Shown in pieces: positions 1 through 8,642 of a stretch of 64,000 nucleotides of DNA; the stretch's first letter is position 1, and each line of letters begins with the position of its first letter. Under the pieces are notes generated by a model that worked only from the letters and a program-made list of their open reading frames with translations, had not been told where the DNA came from and did no database searches. This DNA is from Schumannella soli. Lineage in GTDB: Bacteria; Actinomycetota; Actinomycetes; Actinomycetales; Microbacteriaceae. The position numbers and the translations under genes are program-made. Location: NCBI RefSeq assembly GCF_006517435.1, contig NZ_VHQG01000002.1, positions 948,799 through 1,012,798 on the forward strand. The letters are read 5' to 3'.

Positions 1-119
1 CGCTCTCCGAGGAACAAGTCGCGGAGCGTGAAGCCGCGTTCGTTACTACCCTCGCGCAGGGACCGATGGGTGAACCGCGCGACTGGCTTGAGCACTCGAT
101 GCTTCGTCGCGACGACTGA
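1..119 (+). CDS. C-terminal end of a gene cut by the window edge
   Basis: The frame starting at base 3 is open from the window edge to a TGA at 117-119. It encodes 38 residues, beginning LSEEQVAERE and ending LEHSMLRRDD. The charged, amphipathic composition looks like a real protein tail and not noise. No family can be recognised from so little. It lies 138 bp upstream of the helicase gene on the same strand, so it could belong to the same island operon. No terminator-like hairpin was seen in the 120-257 gap. Confidence 0.5.
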   Translation, partial: LSEEQVAEREAAFVTTLAQGPMGEPRDWLEHSMLRRDD

Positions 120-257
120 GGACCGCGACTCCTTGCTCGGAGCAATGCGCAAGAGACTGAATGGCACGCAGCCTGCGTGGAGCCTCGGAGTGGGTCTTCG
201 TCGTGTCGTCGCCGTGTGCGATGCTGACCATTCGCGGCAAGATGAGAGGTAGCCAGC

Positions 258-3200
258 TTGAACGACGAGATTTCCGATTCGCTCGCAACGGCATCGCGAG
301 AGTGGCGAAACGGGCTGATCGACGTCGGCGGAAGCAACCGCCTGTTGTACTACCGCAACACCGCCGCAACGCTCGTGCTCGACGACTGCCCGCCGCGAGT
401 GCTTGCCCGGTTCCTCGGCGGCGAGACGGTTCGGCTCTCCGAGCTCTATCCGTCGGCTTTGGATCTCGAACGGGCTCAGAAGGCATGCGCTGCGCTCGCG
501 CGGAAGCAACGCGAGGCGGTGGAGGAATACGGGATCTCCGTCACATCGCTCGCCGCGGGGCTGGCGTCGTGGGATCCGGAGGGTAACCCGGATCTCGTCG
601 AGGCCGAGATCGAAGAGGACGAGACGACTGCAGAGGTTCCTCGGAAGAAGCCGACCTACACGCGCCCCAGGTCGCCCGTTCTTCTGAGGTCGGTGGAGAT
701 CGAACTGCGAAGAGGCGCCCAACAGTCATGGGATCTGCGACTGAACGACGATTTCGCCCTCAACGGCGTGATGATGCACGTCTTGAACGCGGACCGCGAG
801 CGGCTCTCCGACGATCTCCTCGCCGACATGGACGACGATTCGCCCGACTCGATCCGCGACGCCTACGCGGACGTCGAGTACGCCTGCGATGACGTCGCCG
901 ACTTCTCGATCGAGCCGACGCTGCTCGTCGGGGCGTTCAGCTACGTGAAGCAGCCGATGGTGGACGACATCAGCGACGTCGACGCGCTGGCTGAGTCCGA
1001 CTTGGTTGCGGCTCTTGCGGGCGATGCGGCGGCCGCGGAGCGGATTCGTTCCGTGAGCGACGGTGTCACCGACGAGCTCCCGGACCTCGTCCCCGTTGAC
1101 GCTGAGTATCTCGTCTTAGACGCCGACTCGAGTCAGAGCTATGTCGTGAACGCGGCACTCGCCGGACGAAACCTCGTGGTGCAGGGGCCCCCGGGAACTG
1201 GCAAGAGCCAGACGATCGCCAACATCATCGCGACGTCCGCGGCCTACGGCCGAAAGGTCCTGTTCGTCGCTCAGAAGCGTGCCGCCGTGTCAGCGGTGCT
1301 CGATCGTCTGGAGAAGGTCGACCTTGGGCACGTCGTGCTCGACTTGTTCGCGGCAGCGAGCTCCCGCAGGTTCATCGCCGAACAGCTGCAGGAGGCCCTC
1401 GATCGGCAGGCGACGGCAGGTCAGGCGAACACACAAGAGCTTCACTTCACCCTCGGCTCGACGCGCGACCGATTGGTCAGGCACAACCGAGCGATGCACT
1501 TGCCAACCCGCGGTTGGGGGTTGAGCGTCTCGCAACTGCTCGCACGAGCTGCGGGTCAGCCCGACGGCGTGACGAGCGCCACCCGTCTTGACGTTCCCAC
1601 CTTGAACCAGTGGTCGGAGAGCGACGCCATCCAAGCGCGCGCAGCCGTGGTCGAGTTGGCGAGGCTCGGAGCCTTCGATGCGGACTGGAACGTTGCCGGG
1701 GGATGGGCGCCAGAGCACATCACTACGGCGGAGATCCTGCGTGCGACGCAAGAACTGCTCGGAGAACTGTCGCGAGACCTAACTCCGAGGCTGACCGCCA
1801 CAACGGATGTGCTCACGTCCGCGAACCTGCCTCCTCTCCAGAGCTTCCAGGACCTTGAAGTCGCTGGCGGGTTCATGGAGCGAGTCGAGCGCGTGGCCGG
1901 CATGGTGCCGCAAGCGGTCGAGCAAGACATCACGCTCGACGATCTGCGACAGGCGTTGACGATCGTAGACCGTGCATACCGGAAGTCTTCCGGCATGCGC
2001 CTGGCGAGTTCCCAGAAAAAGTCGGCGCGCGAACTGGTGCGCAAGCTCGTAGGTCACCTAGCAAGGCGAGACCGCGGTTCAACTCTCCGCGCGGTCGTCG
2101 AGCTCCGAGAGCAATGGCCTGCCGGCACTCCATCGCGACCGGACGAGGGGTGGGCCCAAATCTGGACTCAGGCTGGACTGTTCCGCGACGGTCTGAGCCG
2201 CTTGTCGACCTACTTGATCGACACGGACCTGGTGACCAGCCCGACTACGGGCCTAGTTGAGAAGCTTCGTGGCCTCGCAGCCGACAGAAGGCGTGCAGCG
2301 ATGCCCCAGGTGGCAGCTATGAAGGGCTCGCTCGAGGGCAGGGGAGTCGAGCCCCTTCTGCAGGAGCTCGCGGACCGCATGGACGTATCGCATCAGGGCA
2401 CGGAGCTGGCCGGATGGATCTTCGACGCCGCCGTCACCTCGACTCTCCTCGACGAGGCGCTGTTCTTCGACCCGGAACTCTCAACGGTCTCGGGCGCCGA
2501 TCTGGATCAGGCTGCACGCGACTTCCAGAGGGCCGACCTCGACCACCTTGAGGCGAACGCAGTCAGAGTGCGCCGCCGCGTAGCCGAGGCGCTCAAGGTC
2601 GCCCTCGACGAACATCAGGATCAGCACCTTCTTCTACGGAAGGAAGTGACGCGGCGCGCGCGGTTCACTCCGGTTCGACGTCTCGTGCGGGATCTCGGAG
2701 ATGTCATGCTCTCGGCAAAGCCGGTGTGGGCCATGAGTCCGCTCCAAGTATCCCGGTTGCTCCCGCGCCAACAGATCTTCGATGTCGTGGTGTTCGACGA
2801 AGCGAGTCAGGTGAAGCCCGCGGACGCGATCCCCGCCATCCTGCGTGGCCGCCAGCTCATCGTCGCCGGCGACAGCCGGCAGCTTCCCCCGACTGAGTTC
2901 TTCACCAAGACCCTCGGGGATGACGACGACGCTGATGATCGCGACGAGGACTTGGGCTTCGAGGCCACTCTGCCGAGTGCTCAGCCGTCGCGAAAGCTCG
3001 GATCGTTCACTCGCGACGCCGAAAGCATCCTGTTCGCTGTAGACCGGCTACTGGCTGGCCAGTCCCGGAGCTTGCTCTGGCACTACCGGTCGAGGGACGA
3101 ACGTCTTATCGCGCCGTCCAACCGGTTCGTGTACTCGAACTCGCTGACCACGTTCCCCTCGGCCGACACCCCAGACGCCATCACCCACACGCAGGTGGCC

Positions 3201-4334
3201 TACAGTCCTGGCATCAACGGCGGGACCAACAGCCCCGACGCCGAGGTCGCCGAGGTCGTCGCCGCAGTGAAGCGACACGCCAGCGAACATCCCGACGAGT
3301 CGATCGGCGTGATCGCCTTCGGCATCAAGCATCAACGGCGGCTCGAACTTGCTCTGGACGCCGAGTTCGCCGCAGACCCGAACCTCCTCGAGACCTTGAA
3401 CTCCAAGGAGCCCTTCTTCGTCAAGTCGATCGAGCGCGTTCAGGGCGACGAACGTGATGCGATCCTCCTGACCGTCGGATACGGACGCGGGCAGGACGGA
3501 GTGCTTCGGTTGTTCTGGGGTCCGCTTCTTCAAGCCGGGGGAGAGCGGCGGCTCAACGTGGCGATCAGTCGCGCGCGGCTGCGGCTCACGCTCATCTCAA
3601 GCTTCGGGCCAGACGACCTCGCGGCTGACGGACACGACAGCCCCGGCTACAAGCTCATGTACCAGTTCGTCCGCTTCGTCGCCTCGCGCGGCGCAGAGCT
3701 CGGAGACGGACCCAACAACGGCGTAGCCCTCAACCCTTTCGAGATCGACATCCGCGATCGCCTCCAGGAGGCCGGGCTTCACCTTGACGCTCAAGTTGGA
3801 GTCGGCTCCTACCGAATCGACTTCGCAGTTCGTCACCCGGTCATGCCCGGCAGGCACATCCTGGCGATCGAGGCAGACGGCGCGGCATATCACTCGGGAC
3901 ACATCGCCCGCGAACGAGATCGACTGCGTCAACAGCTTCTAGAACGACGCGGGTGGACCTTCCACCGGATCTGGAGCACGGACTGGTTCAACGACGCCGA
4001 TGCCGAGGTCCAGCAGGTCCTTCGGGCGGTCGAGCAGGCCCTGGAACGCAACTCGAAGGCGACGTCAGAACCCGTTGCCGATGTGCCCGGCGCTTGGGAG
4101 CTGCCGATCGGAGAGCGGACACTGCCCAAGCCCCGCTTCTATCCGTATGCGTCTATCGACGACTACACAGACTCGACATTGCGAGACGTTGTGGCCTGGG
4201 TTCGCAGTGACGCGGTGGTGAGGAGCGCGGACGACGAACTCTCCGTCGTCATGGAAGCACTCGGATTCCAGAGGCGGGGCGTCAAGATCGTCCGACGGAT
4301 TCGCGCGGCGCAGATCGCGGCCAGCCGGATCTAG
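258..4334 (+). CDS. DUF4011-like SF1 helicase with C-terminal MTES_1575-type nuclease domain
   Basis: A 1358-residue protein of the large helicase-nuclease class often found in defence islands. Residues 16-34 (WRNGLIDVGGSNRLLYYRN) match the start of the DUF4011 domain. Walker A is GPPGTGKS at 310-317, Walker B is DEAS from 847, and SF1 motifs follow as QGDERD (about 1061) and NVAISRARLRL (about 1098). Residues about 1204-1240 carry IEADGAAYHS, then ARERDRLRQ and HRIWSTDWF, the pattern of the REase_MTES_1575 PD-(D/E)xK-like nuclease. The last 60 residues resemble DUF3320. The start is TTG at 258, chosen because GAGAGG sits 8 nt upstream. It converges with the HEPN gene with a 4-bp overlap. A role in anti-phage defence is inferred from architecture and location; substrate and trigger are unknown. 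Confidence 0.85.
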   Translation: MNDEISDSLATASREWRNGLIDVGGSNRLLYYRNTAATLVLDDCPPRVLARFLGGETVRLSELYPSALDLERAQKACAALARKQREAVEEYGISVTSLAAGLASWDPEGNPDLVEAEIEEDETTAEVPRKKPTYTRPRSPVLLRSVEIELRRGAQQSWDLRLNDDFALNGVMMHVLNADRERLSDDLLADMDDDSPDSIRDAYADVEYACDDVADFSIEPTLLVGAFSYVKQPMVDDISDVDALAESDLVAALAGDAAAAERIRSVSDGVTDELPDLVPVDAEYLVLDADSSQSYVVNAALAGRNLVVQGPPGTGKSQTIANIIATSAAYGRKVLFVAQKRAAVSAVLDRLEKVDLGHVVLDLFAAASSRRFIAEQLQEALDRQATAGQANTQELHFTLGSTRDRLVRHNRAMHLPTRGWGLSVSQLLARAAGQPDGVTSATRLDVPTLNQWSESDAIQARAAVVELARLGAFDADWNVAGGWAPEHITTAEILRATQELLGELSRDLTPRLTATTDVLTSANLPPLQSFQDLEVAGGFMERVERVAGMVPQAVEQDITLDDLRQALTIVDRAYRKSSGMRLASSQKKSARELVRKLVGHLARRDRGSTLRAVVELREQWPAGTPSRPDEGWAQIWTQAGLFRDGLSRLSTYLIDTDLVTSPTTGLVEKLRGLAADRRRAAMPQVAAMKGSLEGRGVEPLLQELADRMDVSHQGTELAGWIFDAAVTSTLLDEALFFDPELSTVSGADLDQAARDFQRADLDHLEANAVRVRRRVAEALKVALDEHQDQHLLLRKEVTRRARFTPVRRLVRDLGDVMLSAKPVWAMSPLQVSRLLPRQQIFDVVVFDEASQVKPADAIPAILRGRQLIVAGDSRQLPPTEFFTKTLGDDDDADDRDEDLGFEATLPSAQPSRKLGSFTRDAESILFAVDRLLAGQSRSLLWHYRSRDERLIAPSNRFVYSNSLTTFPSADTPDAITHTQVAYSPGINGGTNSPDAEVAEVVAAVKRHASEHPDESIGVIAFGIKHQRRLELALDAEFAADPNLLETLNSKEPFFVKSIERVQGDERDAILLTVGYGRGQDGVLRLFWGPLLQAGGERRLNVAISRARLRLTLISSFGPDDLAADGHDSPGYKLMYQFVRFVASRGAELGDGPNNGVALNPFEIDIRDRLQEAGLHLDAQVGVGSYRIDFAVRHPVMPGRHILAIEADGAAYHSGHIARERDRLRQQLLERRGWTFHRIWSTDWFNDADAEVQQVLRAVEQALERNSKATSEPVADVPGAWELPIGERTLPKPRFYPYASIDDYTDSTLRDVVAWVRSDAVVRSADDELSVVMEALGFQRRGVKIVRRIRAAQIAASRI

Positions 4335-5578
4335 GGTCTCGGTTCGCTCGTACGGCGTTGCCGCTCTGGCACGTCGTCGACCGCGTAGCGGCGGAGTTCG
4401 CGCACCCGGTCTGGCGAGACGCGTCCAAGCAGGCGGCGGGAGAGGACGGCTTCGGCGATCGCCTTGACCCCCGCGATGGCGTCTGTCGTGGCTGCCCAGG
4501 AATGGCCGTGTGCGATCTCGCTGCGCACGTTGTAGAGCCGTCCAACTCCGCCGACCATGTTCGGCGTGGTGTCCAAGATCGCGGCGACCATCGTCTTCAC
4601 GGGACCGATCTTGTGACCGCCGGGTTCCAGTGCCACGGCTTCCACGCATAGCCAGTAGCTCAGGAACCGCATGACCGGGTCCGACTCGCGATCCGCCCGC
4701 CAGTACCACTGAGCGGCGGTGCGTACACGGTCCCGCTCGGGCTCCGTGTGCTCGCGGTTGATCTTGAAGGCGACATCGAGTGCATGATCCAGTTCCGGGC
4801 CGACCGCGTTTCGGAACTGGGCCTGCGCTTCCCACATGAAGGTGGGCCCACCCATGAGCCGATTCCAGTGCCAGTCGTCGAAGACGGCGCCGACCTCCTC
4901 GGTCACGACCGGGCCGAGGATGCGCTCTCCCCAGAGCAGGTCCATCGTGGCCGTCAGTGGTCCCGTGCGGCTCCGTCCGAGGGTCAGCTTCTGCGCGTAG
5001 GTCAGCGAGTCGGCATCAGGCAGTCGGTAGAGCAACTCGACGAAGTTGCCAGGCGGGGTGGTCTCCTGGTGAGCAGAGATCTGGATCTGCACGTCCGGAT
5101 CTGGATCATAGCGACCTTGGCCGCCCTGCCACGTCACTTTGCCCCACTGGGGAATCAGCCACTTGCCCTCTCGGCGGTGTGGCATTGCGTTGGGGAACCT
5201 GGTCTCACCCCAGGTGACCTCGTAGTTGCCGAACTGGATCCGGAGGTTACCGCCGTCGATCCGAAGCTCAGGACCGAAGACGGTGCGGATCGTCTTGTAG
5301 ACGATCCGGTAGCCCGGCGCGCCGTCTCCCGCTGGGTGCTCGTCGTCCGACATTTGCCACGCGGAGAAGGACTGCTCATCTGGCAGGTCGGTGTTGCGCT
5401 GCCAGGCGGCGATGAACTCGTCGAGACCCTTGAGGTCCTCTCGCCGCACGTACTCGAACGACCCATCGGCGTGGTGGAGACGTGCTCGCGGATCCAGATC
5501 ATCAGGCACGCTCTCGCTCACGTAGCGAAGGTAGCTGACGTCTGCATCCGATCCGAAAAAGCTCGCTGACCGGGTCAT
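4331..5578 (-). CDS. Apea-like HEPN domain protein, candidate RNase effector
   Basis: A 415-residue protein. The N-terminal three quarters are not recognised: beta-rich looking, with many Trp and aromatic residues and no signal peptide or membrane segment. The C-terminal part reads RFLSYWLCVEAVA and later LYNVRSEIAHGHS, the signature of Apea-like HEPN domains. R352 to H357 form the RxxxxH motif that is the RNA-cleaving centre in active HEPN nucleases. The ATG at 5576-5578 is the first in-frame start. The gene converges with the helicase (4-bp overlap) and is divergent from the recombinase, whose likely start is only 48 bp away, so both promoters must overlap. HEPN effectors are common in abortive-infection systems. 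Function here is inferred, and a non-catalytic RNA-binding role is possible. Confidence 0.7.
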   Translation of the reverse strand: MTRSASFFGSDADVSYLRYVSESVPDDLDPRARLHHADGSFEYVRREDLKGLDEFIAAWQRNTDLPDEQSFSAWQMSDDEHPAGDGAPGYRIVYKTIRTVFGPELRIDGGNLRIQFGNYEVTWGETRFPNAMPHRREGKWLIPQWGKVTWQGGQGRYDPDPDVQIQISAHQETTPPGNFVELLYRLPDADSLTYAQKLTLGRSRTGPLTATMDLLWGERILGPVVTEEVGAVFDDWHWNRLMGGPTFMWEAQAQFRNAVGPELDHALDVAFKINREHTEPERDRVRTAAQWYWRADRESDPVMRFLSYWLCVEAVALEPGGHKIGPVKTMVAAILDTTPNMVGGVGRLYNVRSEIAHGHSWAATTDAIAGVKAIAEAVLSRRLLGRVSPDRVRELRRYAVDDVPERQRRTSEPRP

Positions 5579-5626
5579 TCAGCGCGGTTGCACATCCTCG
5601 GCGTCATGCCGCGCATAGACCCTGGC

Positions 5627-6901
5627 ATGGAGAACACCAACAACAACCACCACGAGGGCAAGAGCCTCAGCAGCGCCGGCCGGCCCAAGCTCGCCGTCGG
5701 CGCGATCGGCAAGATCGCGTTCACCGACATGTCCGGCAAGCTGCGCGGGCGCGCCAGCACGCGCGACGCCGCCGGCAGGCTGCGCCGGCTCGAGGCGTTC
5801 GGCGCGTCCGCGGACGAGATCGAGCGGAAGCTCCTGCGGCGCGCGACCCAGTTGGCCCTCAAGGCGGGCGAGCTCACCAGCGCCTCCAGCCTGTCCGAGC
5901 TGCTCGAGGTCTGGTACGACGAGATCGTCCTCACCCGGGAGATCCGGCCGCAGACGGTCCAGATGTACCGCACCAAGATCAACCGGCTCACGAAGTGGTA
6001 CGAGGCGCTCGCCCTCCAGGAGCTGCGCGCCCACCGCATGCAGTCCTTGGTCAACGACCTCGGGCGCAAGGTCGGGCGTAAGGAGTTCCGCACCCTGATG
6101 TCGATCCTCCGCCAGGTCTTCCGCTACGCGGTGCGGGCTGAGCTCGTCGCGTACAGCCCGATGGGCGCCCTCGAGCAGGTCCGGTACGAGAGCAAGAAGC
6201 CGGTCGCGCTCTCCATCGAGCAGGTGCAGGTCTTCCGCCGCGAGTTCAACGCCTACGTCCTCGAGGGTGAGCGCCGCTCGAACCGCCGCCAGTCCCAGCT
6301 GGTGGTCGACATCATCCTCGGCGTCGGTGGCCTCCGGATCTCCGAGGCCCTCGCGATCCGGGTCGGCGACGTCGACTTCGACCGGAACACGGTGAACGTC
6401 AACGGCACCCTCGTCTACCTGGCCGGGCAGCCGCTGGAGCGCCAGCCCAAGCTCAAGACCAAGGGGCAGGAGAGGGTCGTGCGCCTGTTGCCCGACGGGA
6501 TGGGCATGCGGGCGCTCCGGGCGGCGTACGAGTCGCTCGCGCCGGAACAGCGGGACGCCAACATGCCCTTGGTGCGGCGGATCTCGACCGTCGGGGTCGA
6601 GACGCCGTGGATCAACCCGTCGATCATCGGCACGCACTTCGACGCGGTGACGAAGCGGCCCGCCGTGGTCGAGGCCCTCGCGAAGACCGGGCTGATCGTC
6701 AAGCAGCTGACCCCGCACACGCTCCGCCGGTCGGTCGCGACCGTCGTCAGCCGCGCCTCCGGCGACGACGCGGCGTCGGCGCTGCTCGGGCACTCCGACT
6801 CGCGGACCACCCGGCAGTCGTACATCGCCCCGACCGTGAAGGTCGTGGACGCCGCCGGCCTGGACGACCTGTTCAGCTTCGAGGAGAACCCCCGCACGTA
6901 G
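5627..6901 (+). CDS. tyrosine recombinase/integrase
   Basis: A 424-residue site-specific recombinase if translation starts at ATG 5627 (MENTNNNHHEG). An in-frame ATG at 5606 and a TTG at 5588 would add 7 or 13 residues; no start has a clear Shine-Dalgarno site. An SAM-like core-binding domain lies around residues 85-165. The catalytic domain has Arg237 (GGLRISEAL), a beta-hairpin Lys in LKTKGQERVVRL, His364 and Arg367 (HTLRR), His389 (LGHSD) and nucleophile Tyr399, so all key residues are present. It probably moved the island into the 3' end of glnA, whose stop lies 160 bp further on. It is intact and could still act. Confidence 0.93.
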   Translation: MENTNNNHHEGKSLSSAGRPKLAVGAIGKIAFTDMSGKLRGRASTRDAAGRLRRLEAFGASADEIERKLLRRATQLALKAGELTSASSLSELLEVWYDEIVLTREIRPQTVQMYRTKINRLTKWYEALALQELRAHRMQSLVNDLGRKVGRKEFRTLMSILRQVFRYAVRAELVAYSPMGALEQVRYESKKPVALSIEQVQVFRREFNAYVLEGERRSNRRQSQLVVDIILGVGGLRISEALAIRVGDVDFDRNTVNVNGTLVYLAGQPLERQPKLKTKGQERVVRLLPDGMGMRALRAAYESLAPEQRDANMPLVRRISTVGVETPWINPSIIGTHFDAVTKRPAVVEALAKTGLIVKQLTPHTLRRSVATVVSRASGDDAASALLGHSDSRTTRQSYIAPTVKVVDAAGLDDLFSFEENPRT

Positions 6902-6918
6902 TCCCGACAGGCGACAAA

Positions 6919-6978
6919 AGGAGCCTCGGGGCCGCCCCCTCAGATATCTGAGGGGTAAGTGCGGACCCCGAGGCTCCT
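6919..6978 (-). terminator. glnA terminator: long hairpin with a second palindrome in its loop
   Basis: The outer arms AGGAGCCTCGGGG (6919-6931) and its exact complement (6966-6978) pair over 13 bp and nearly extend by three more. Read on the minus strand, the stem is followed by TTTTGTC, so it fits an intrinsic terminator for glnA, whose stop is about 80 bp upstream in that direction. On the plus strand no T run follows, so it is a weaker stop for the recombinase gene. Confidence 0.75.
6936..6955. repeat. 20-bp perfect palindrome inside the terminator loop
   Basis: CCCCTCAGAT followed by its exact reverse complement, with no spacer. It sits wholly within the loop of the larger hairpin at 6919-6978. 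It may simply stabilise the terminator, or be a recombinase or regulator binding site beside the island border. Confidence 0.8.
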
Positions 6979-7040
6979 GGAACCTACGTCACCTCCAGTG
7001 TGAGCCGCCTACTCACCAGCAATCACGGGGGAGTGGCGGG

Positions 7041-7076
7041 CAAACACCGAAGTACGGAGATCAAACCCCGAAGTAC
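7041..7076. repeat. tandem attachment-site-like repeat at the glnA 3' end
   Basis: Bases 7041-7055 and 7062-7076 match at 14 of 15 positions (CAAAC, A or C, CCGAAGTAC). The second copy is the end of glnA (Tyr-Phe-Gly-Val-stop). The first lies just outside the gene, 21 bp away and in the same reading phase. A short duplication of a target-gene end beside an integrase is what an att core would leave. That reading is inference; a chance tandem duplication is the alternative. Confidence 0.5.
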
Positions 7077-8497
7077 AGCTCGTACTCGAAGGGGTGCGGG
7101 CGCTGGGCGAAGGGCAGCAGCTCCTTCTCGCGCTTGTAGTCGAGCCACGCGCCGATGAGGTCCTCGGTGAACACGCCGCCCTCGAGCAGGTAGTCGTGGT
7201 CGGCCTCGAGCGCGTTGAGCGCCGCATCCAGCGAGCCCGGGAGCTGCGGGATGCCCTTGGCCTCCTCCGGCGGGAGCTCGTAGAGGTCCTTGTCGACCGG
7301 CTCGTGCGGCTCGATCTTGTTCTTGATGCCGTCGAGGCCGGCCATCATCTGGGCGGCGAAGGCGAGGTACGGGTTGCCCGAGGCGTCGGGGGCGCGGTAC
7401 TCGATGCGCTTGGCCTTCGGGTTGGTGCCCGTGATCGGGATGCGGATCGACGCCGAGCGGTTTCCGGCCGAGTAGACCAGGTTGACCGGGGCCTCGAAGC
7501 CGGGGATCAGACGGTGGTACGAGTTGACCGTCGGGTTCGTGAACGCGGCGAGCGACGCGGCGTGCTTGAGGATGCCGCCGATGTACCAGCGGGCGATGTC
7601 GGAGAGTCCGCCGTAGCCCTGCTCGTCGTAGAACAGCGGCTTGCCGTCGTTCCACAGCGACTGGTGCGTGTGCATGCCCGAGCCGTTGTCGCCCATGAGC
7701 GGCTTCGGCATGAAGGTCGCGACCTTGCCCCACTCGTTGGCGGTGTTCTTGACGACGTACTTGAACTTGAGGATGTCGTCGCCCGCATGTACGAGGGTGT
7801 CGAACTTGTAGTTGATCTCACCCTGGCCGGCGGTGCCCACCTCGTGGTGCGAGCGCTCGACCTCGAGGCCGACCTCCTGCAGCTTCAGCACGATGTCGTC
7901 GCGCAGGTCGGCGTGCTGGTCGACGGGGGAGACGGGGAAATAGCCGCCCTTGTAGGGGGTCTTGTTGGCGAGGTTGCCGCCCTCTTCCTCACGGCCCGAG
8001 TTCCACGCGGCCTCCGAGGAGTCGACCTCGTAGTAGCTCTTGTTCTGCTTCACCTCGTAGCGCACGTCGTCGAAGATGTAGAACTCGGCCTCCGACGCGA
8101 AGAACGCGGTGTCGGCGATGCCGGTCGAGGCGAGGTACTTCTCCGCCTTCTTGGCGACCTGGCGCGGGTCGCGGCCGTAGATCTCGCCGTTACGCGGGTT
8201 GTAGATGTCGAAGATGATGACGAGCGTGCGCTCGGTGCGGAAGGGGTCGACGTAGGCGGTCGAGATGTCCGGGATCAGCTGCAGGTCCGACTCGTGGATC
8301 GACTGGAAACCGCGGATCGACGAGCCGTCGAAGAGCTGGCCGACAGCGAAGAAGTCCTCGTCGACCGTCGACGCCGGGATGTTGAAGTGCTGCTGCACAC
8401 CGGGGAGGTCGGTGAAGCGGATGTCGAGGAACTTGACGTCCGTGTCCTTGATGAAGGCGAGGACTTCAGACGAGTCGCTGAACAGGGGGGTGGACAT
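7061..8497 (-). CDS. glnA: glutamine synthetase type I (GSI-beta)
   Basis: A 478-residue enzyme that makes glutamine from glutamate, ammonia and ATP in the cytoplasm. Conserved blocks include [17 protein letters not shown], the [10 protein letters not shown] loop and NRSASIRIP. The adenylylation site is Tyr406 in [11 protein letters not shown], placing it in the GSI-beta class controlled by GlnE. The start ATG at 8495-8497 gives [16 protein letters not shown] lies about 12 nt upstream, and longer forms have no conserved sequence. A strong GlnR-type array precedes the promoter. Its 3' end is the likely integration target of the neighbouring recombinase, and the coding sequence is intact. Confidence 0.98.
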   Translation of the reverse strand: MSTPLFSDSSEVLAFIKDTDVKFLDIRFTDLPGVQQHFNIPASTVDEDFFAVGQLFDGSSIRGFQSIHESDLQLIPDISTAYVDPFRTERTLVIIFDIYNPRNGEIYGRDPRQVAKKAEKYLASTGIADTAFFASEAEFYIFDDVRYEVKQNKSYYEVDSSEAAWNSGREEEGGNLANKTPYKGGYFPVSPVDQHADLRDDIVLKLQEVGLEVERSHHEVGTAGQGEINYKFDTLVHAGDDILKFKYVVKNTANEWGKVATFMPKPLMGDNGSGMHTHQSLWNDGKPLFYDEQGYGGLSDIARWYIGGILKHAASLAAFTNPTVNSYHRLIPGFEAPVNLVYSAGNRSASIRIPITGTNPKAKRIEYRAPDASGNPYLAFAAQMMAGLDGIKNKIEPHEPVDKDLYELPPEEAKGIPQLPGSLDAALNALEADHDYLLEGGVFTEDLIGAWLDYKREKELLPFAQRPHPFEYELYFGV

Positions 8498-8563
8498 AGG
8501 GTGCTGCTCCAAATAGCCGTGGATGCGGATCGCACCGGGCCGAGGCCCGGAGCACTGTCCCCG

Positions 8564-8569
8564 AGGGTA
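8564..8569 (-). promoter_or_regulatory. glnA -10 box
   Basis: TACCCT on the minus strand, about 67 bp before the glnA start codon. It lies just downstream of the GlnR array, at the distance expected for an activator-dependent promoter. A GC-rich hairpin (8535-8550) follows in the 5' UTR. Confidence 0.5.
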
Positions 8570-8579
8570 GGGATCCACG

Positions 8580-8617
8580 GTTTCCCTGCAGTGACACTTC
8601 TGTTTCGGGGATGTTAC
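8580..8617 (-). promoter_or_regulatory. double GlnR box upstream of glnA
   Basis: Read on the minus strand, four 5-bp half-sites GTAAC, GAAAC, GTCAC and GAAAC are separated by exactly 6 nt each. This is the GTnAC-n6-GnAAC pattern twice in phase, the published consensus for the actinobacterial nitrogen regulator GlnR. The array spans about -23 to -60 relative to the predicted transcription start. Regulation itself is inference; glnR is not in this window. Confidence 0.85.
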
Positions 8618-8642
8618 GAGCGGCGCGGTTGGGCGCCGTCAC

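Larger units (their letters stand above)
1..7060. mobile_element. right end of an integrated genomic island at the glnA 3' end
   Basis: This stretch contains a truncated gene tail, a helicase-nuclease, a HEPN protein and a tyrosine recombinase. None of these belongs to the conserved actinobacterial gene order that begins at glnA. By eye, the first 5.5 kb has more A/T in third codon positions than the rest of the window. The recombinase lies next to glnA, and an imperfect 15-bp repeat of the glnA 3' end marks the likely border. The left border is outside the window. Calling it an island is inference from content, composition and the repeat. Confidence 0.7.

Noticed and set aside
28-252. A 74-codon plus-strand frame before the helicase
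   Set aside because: Arg-rich with unnatural composition; the other frame ending at 119 looks more like protein.
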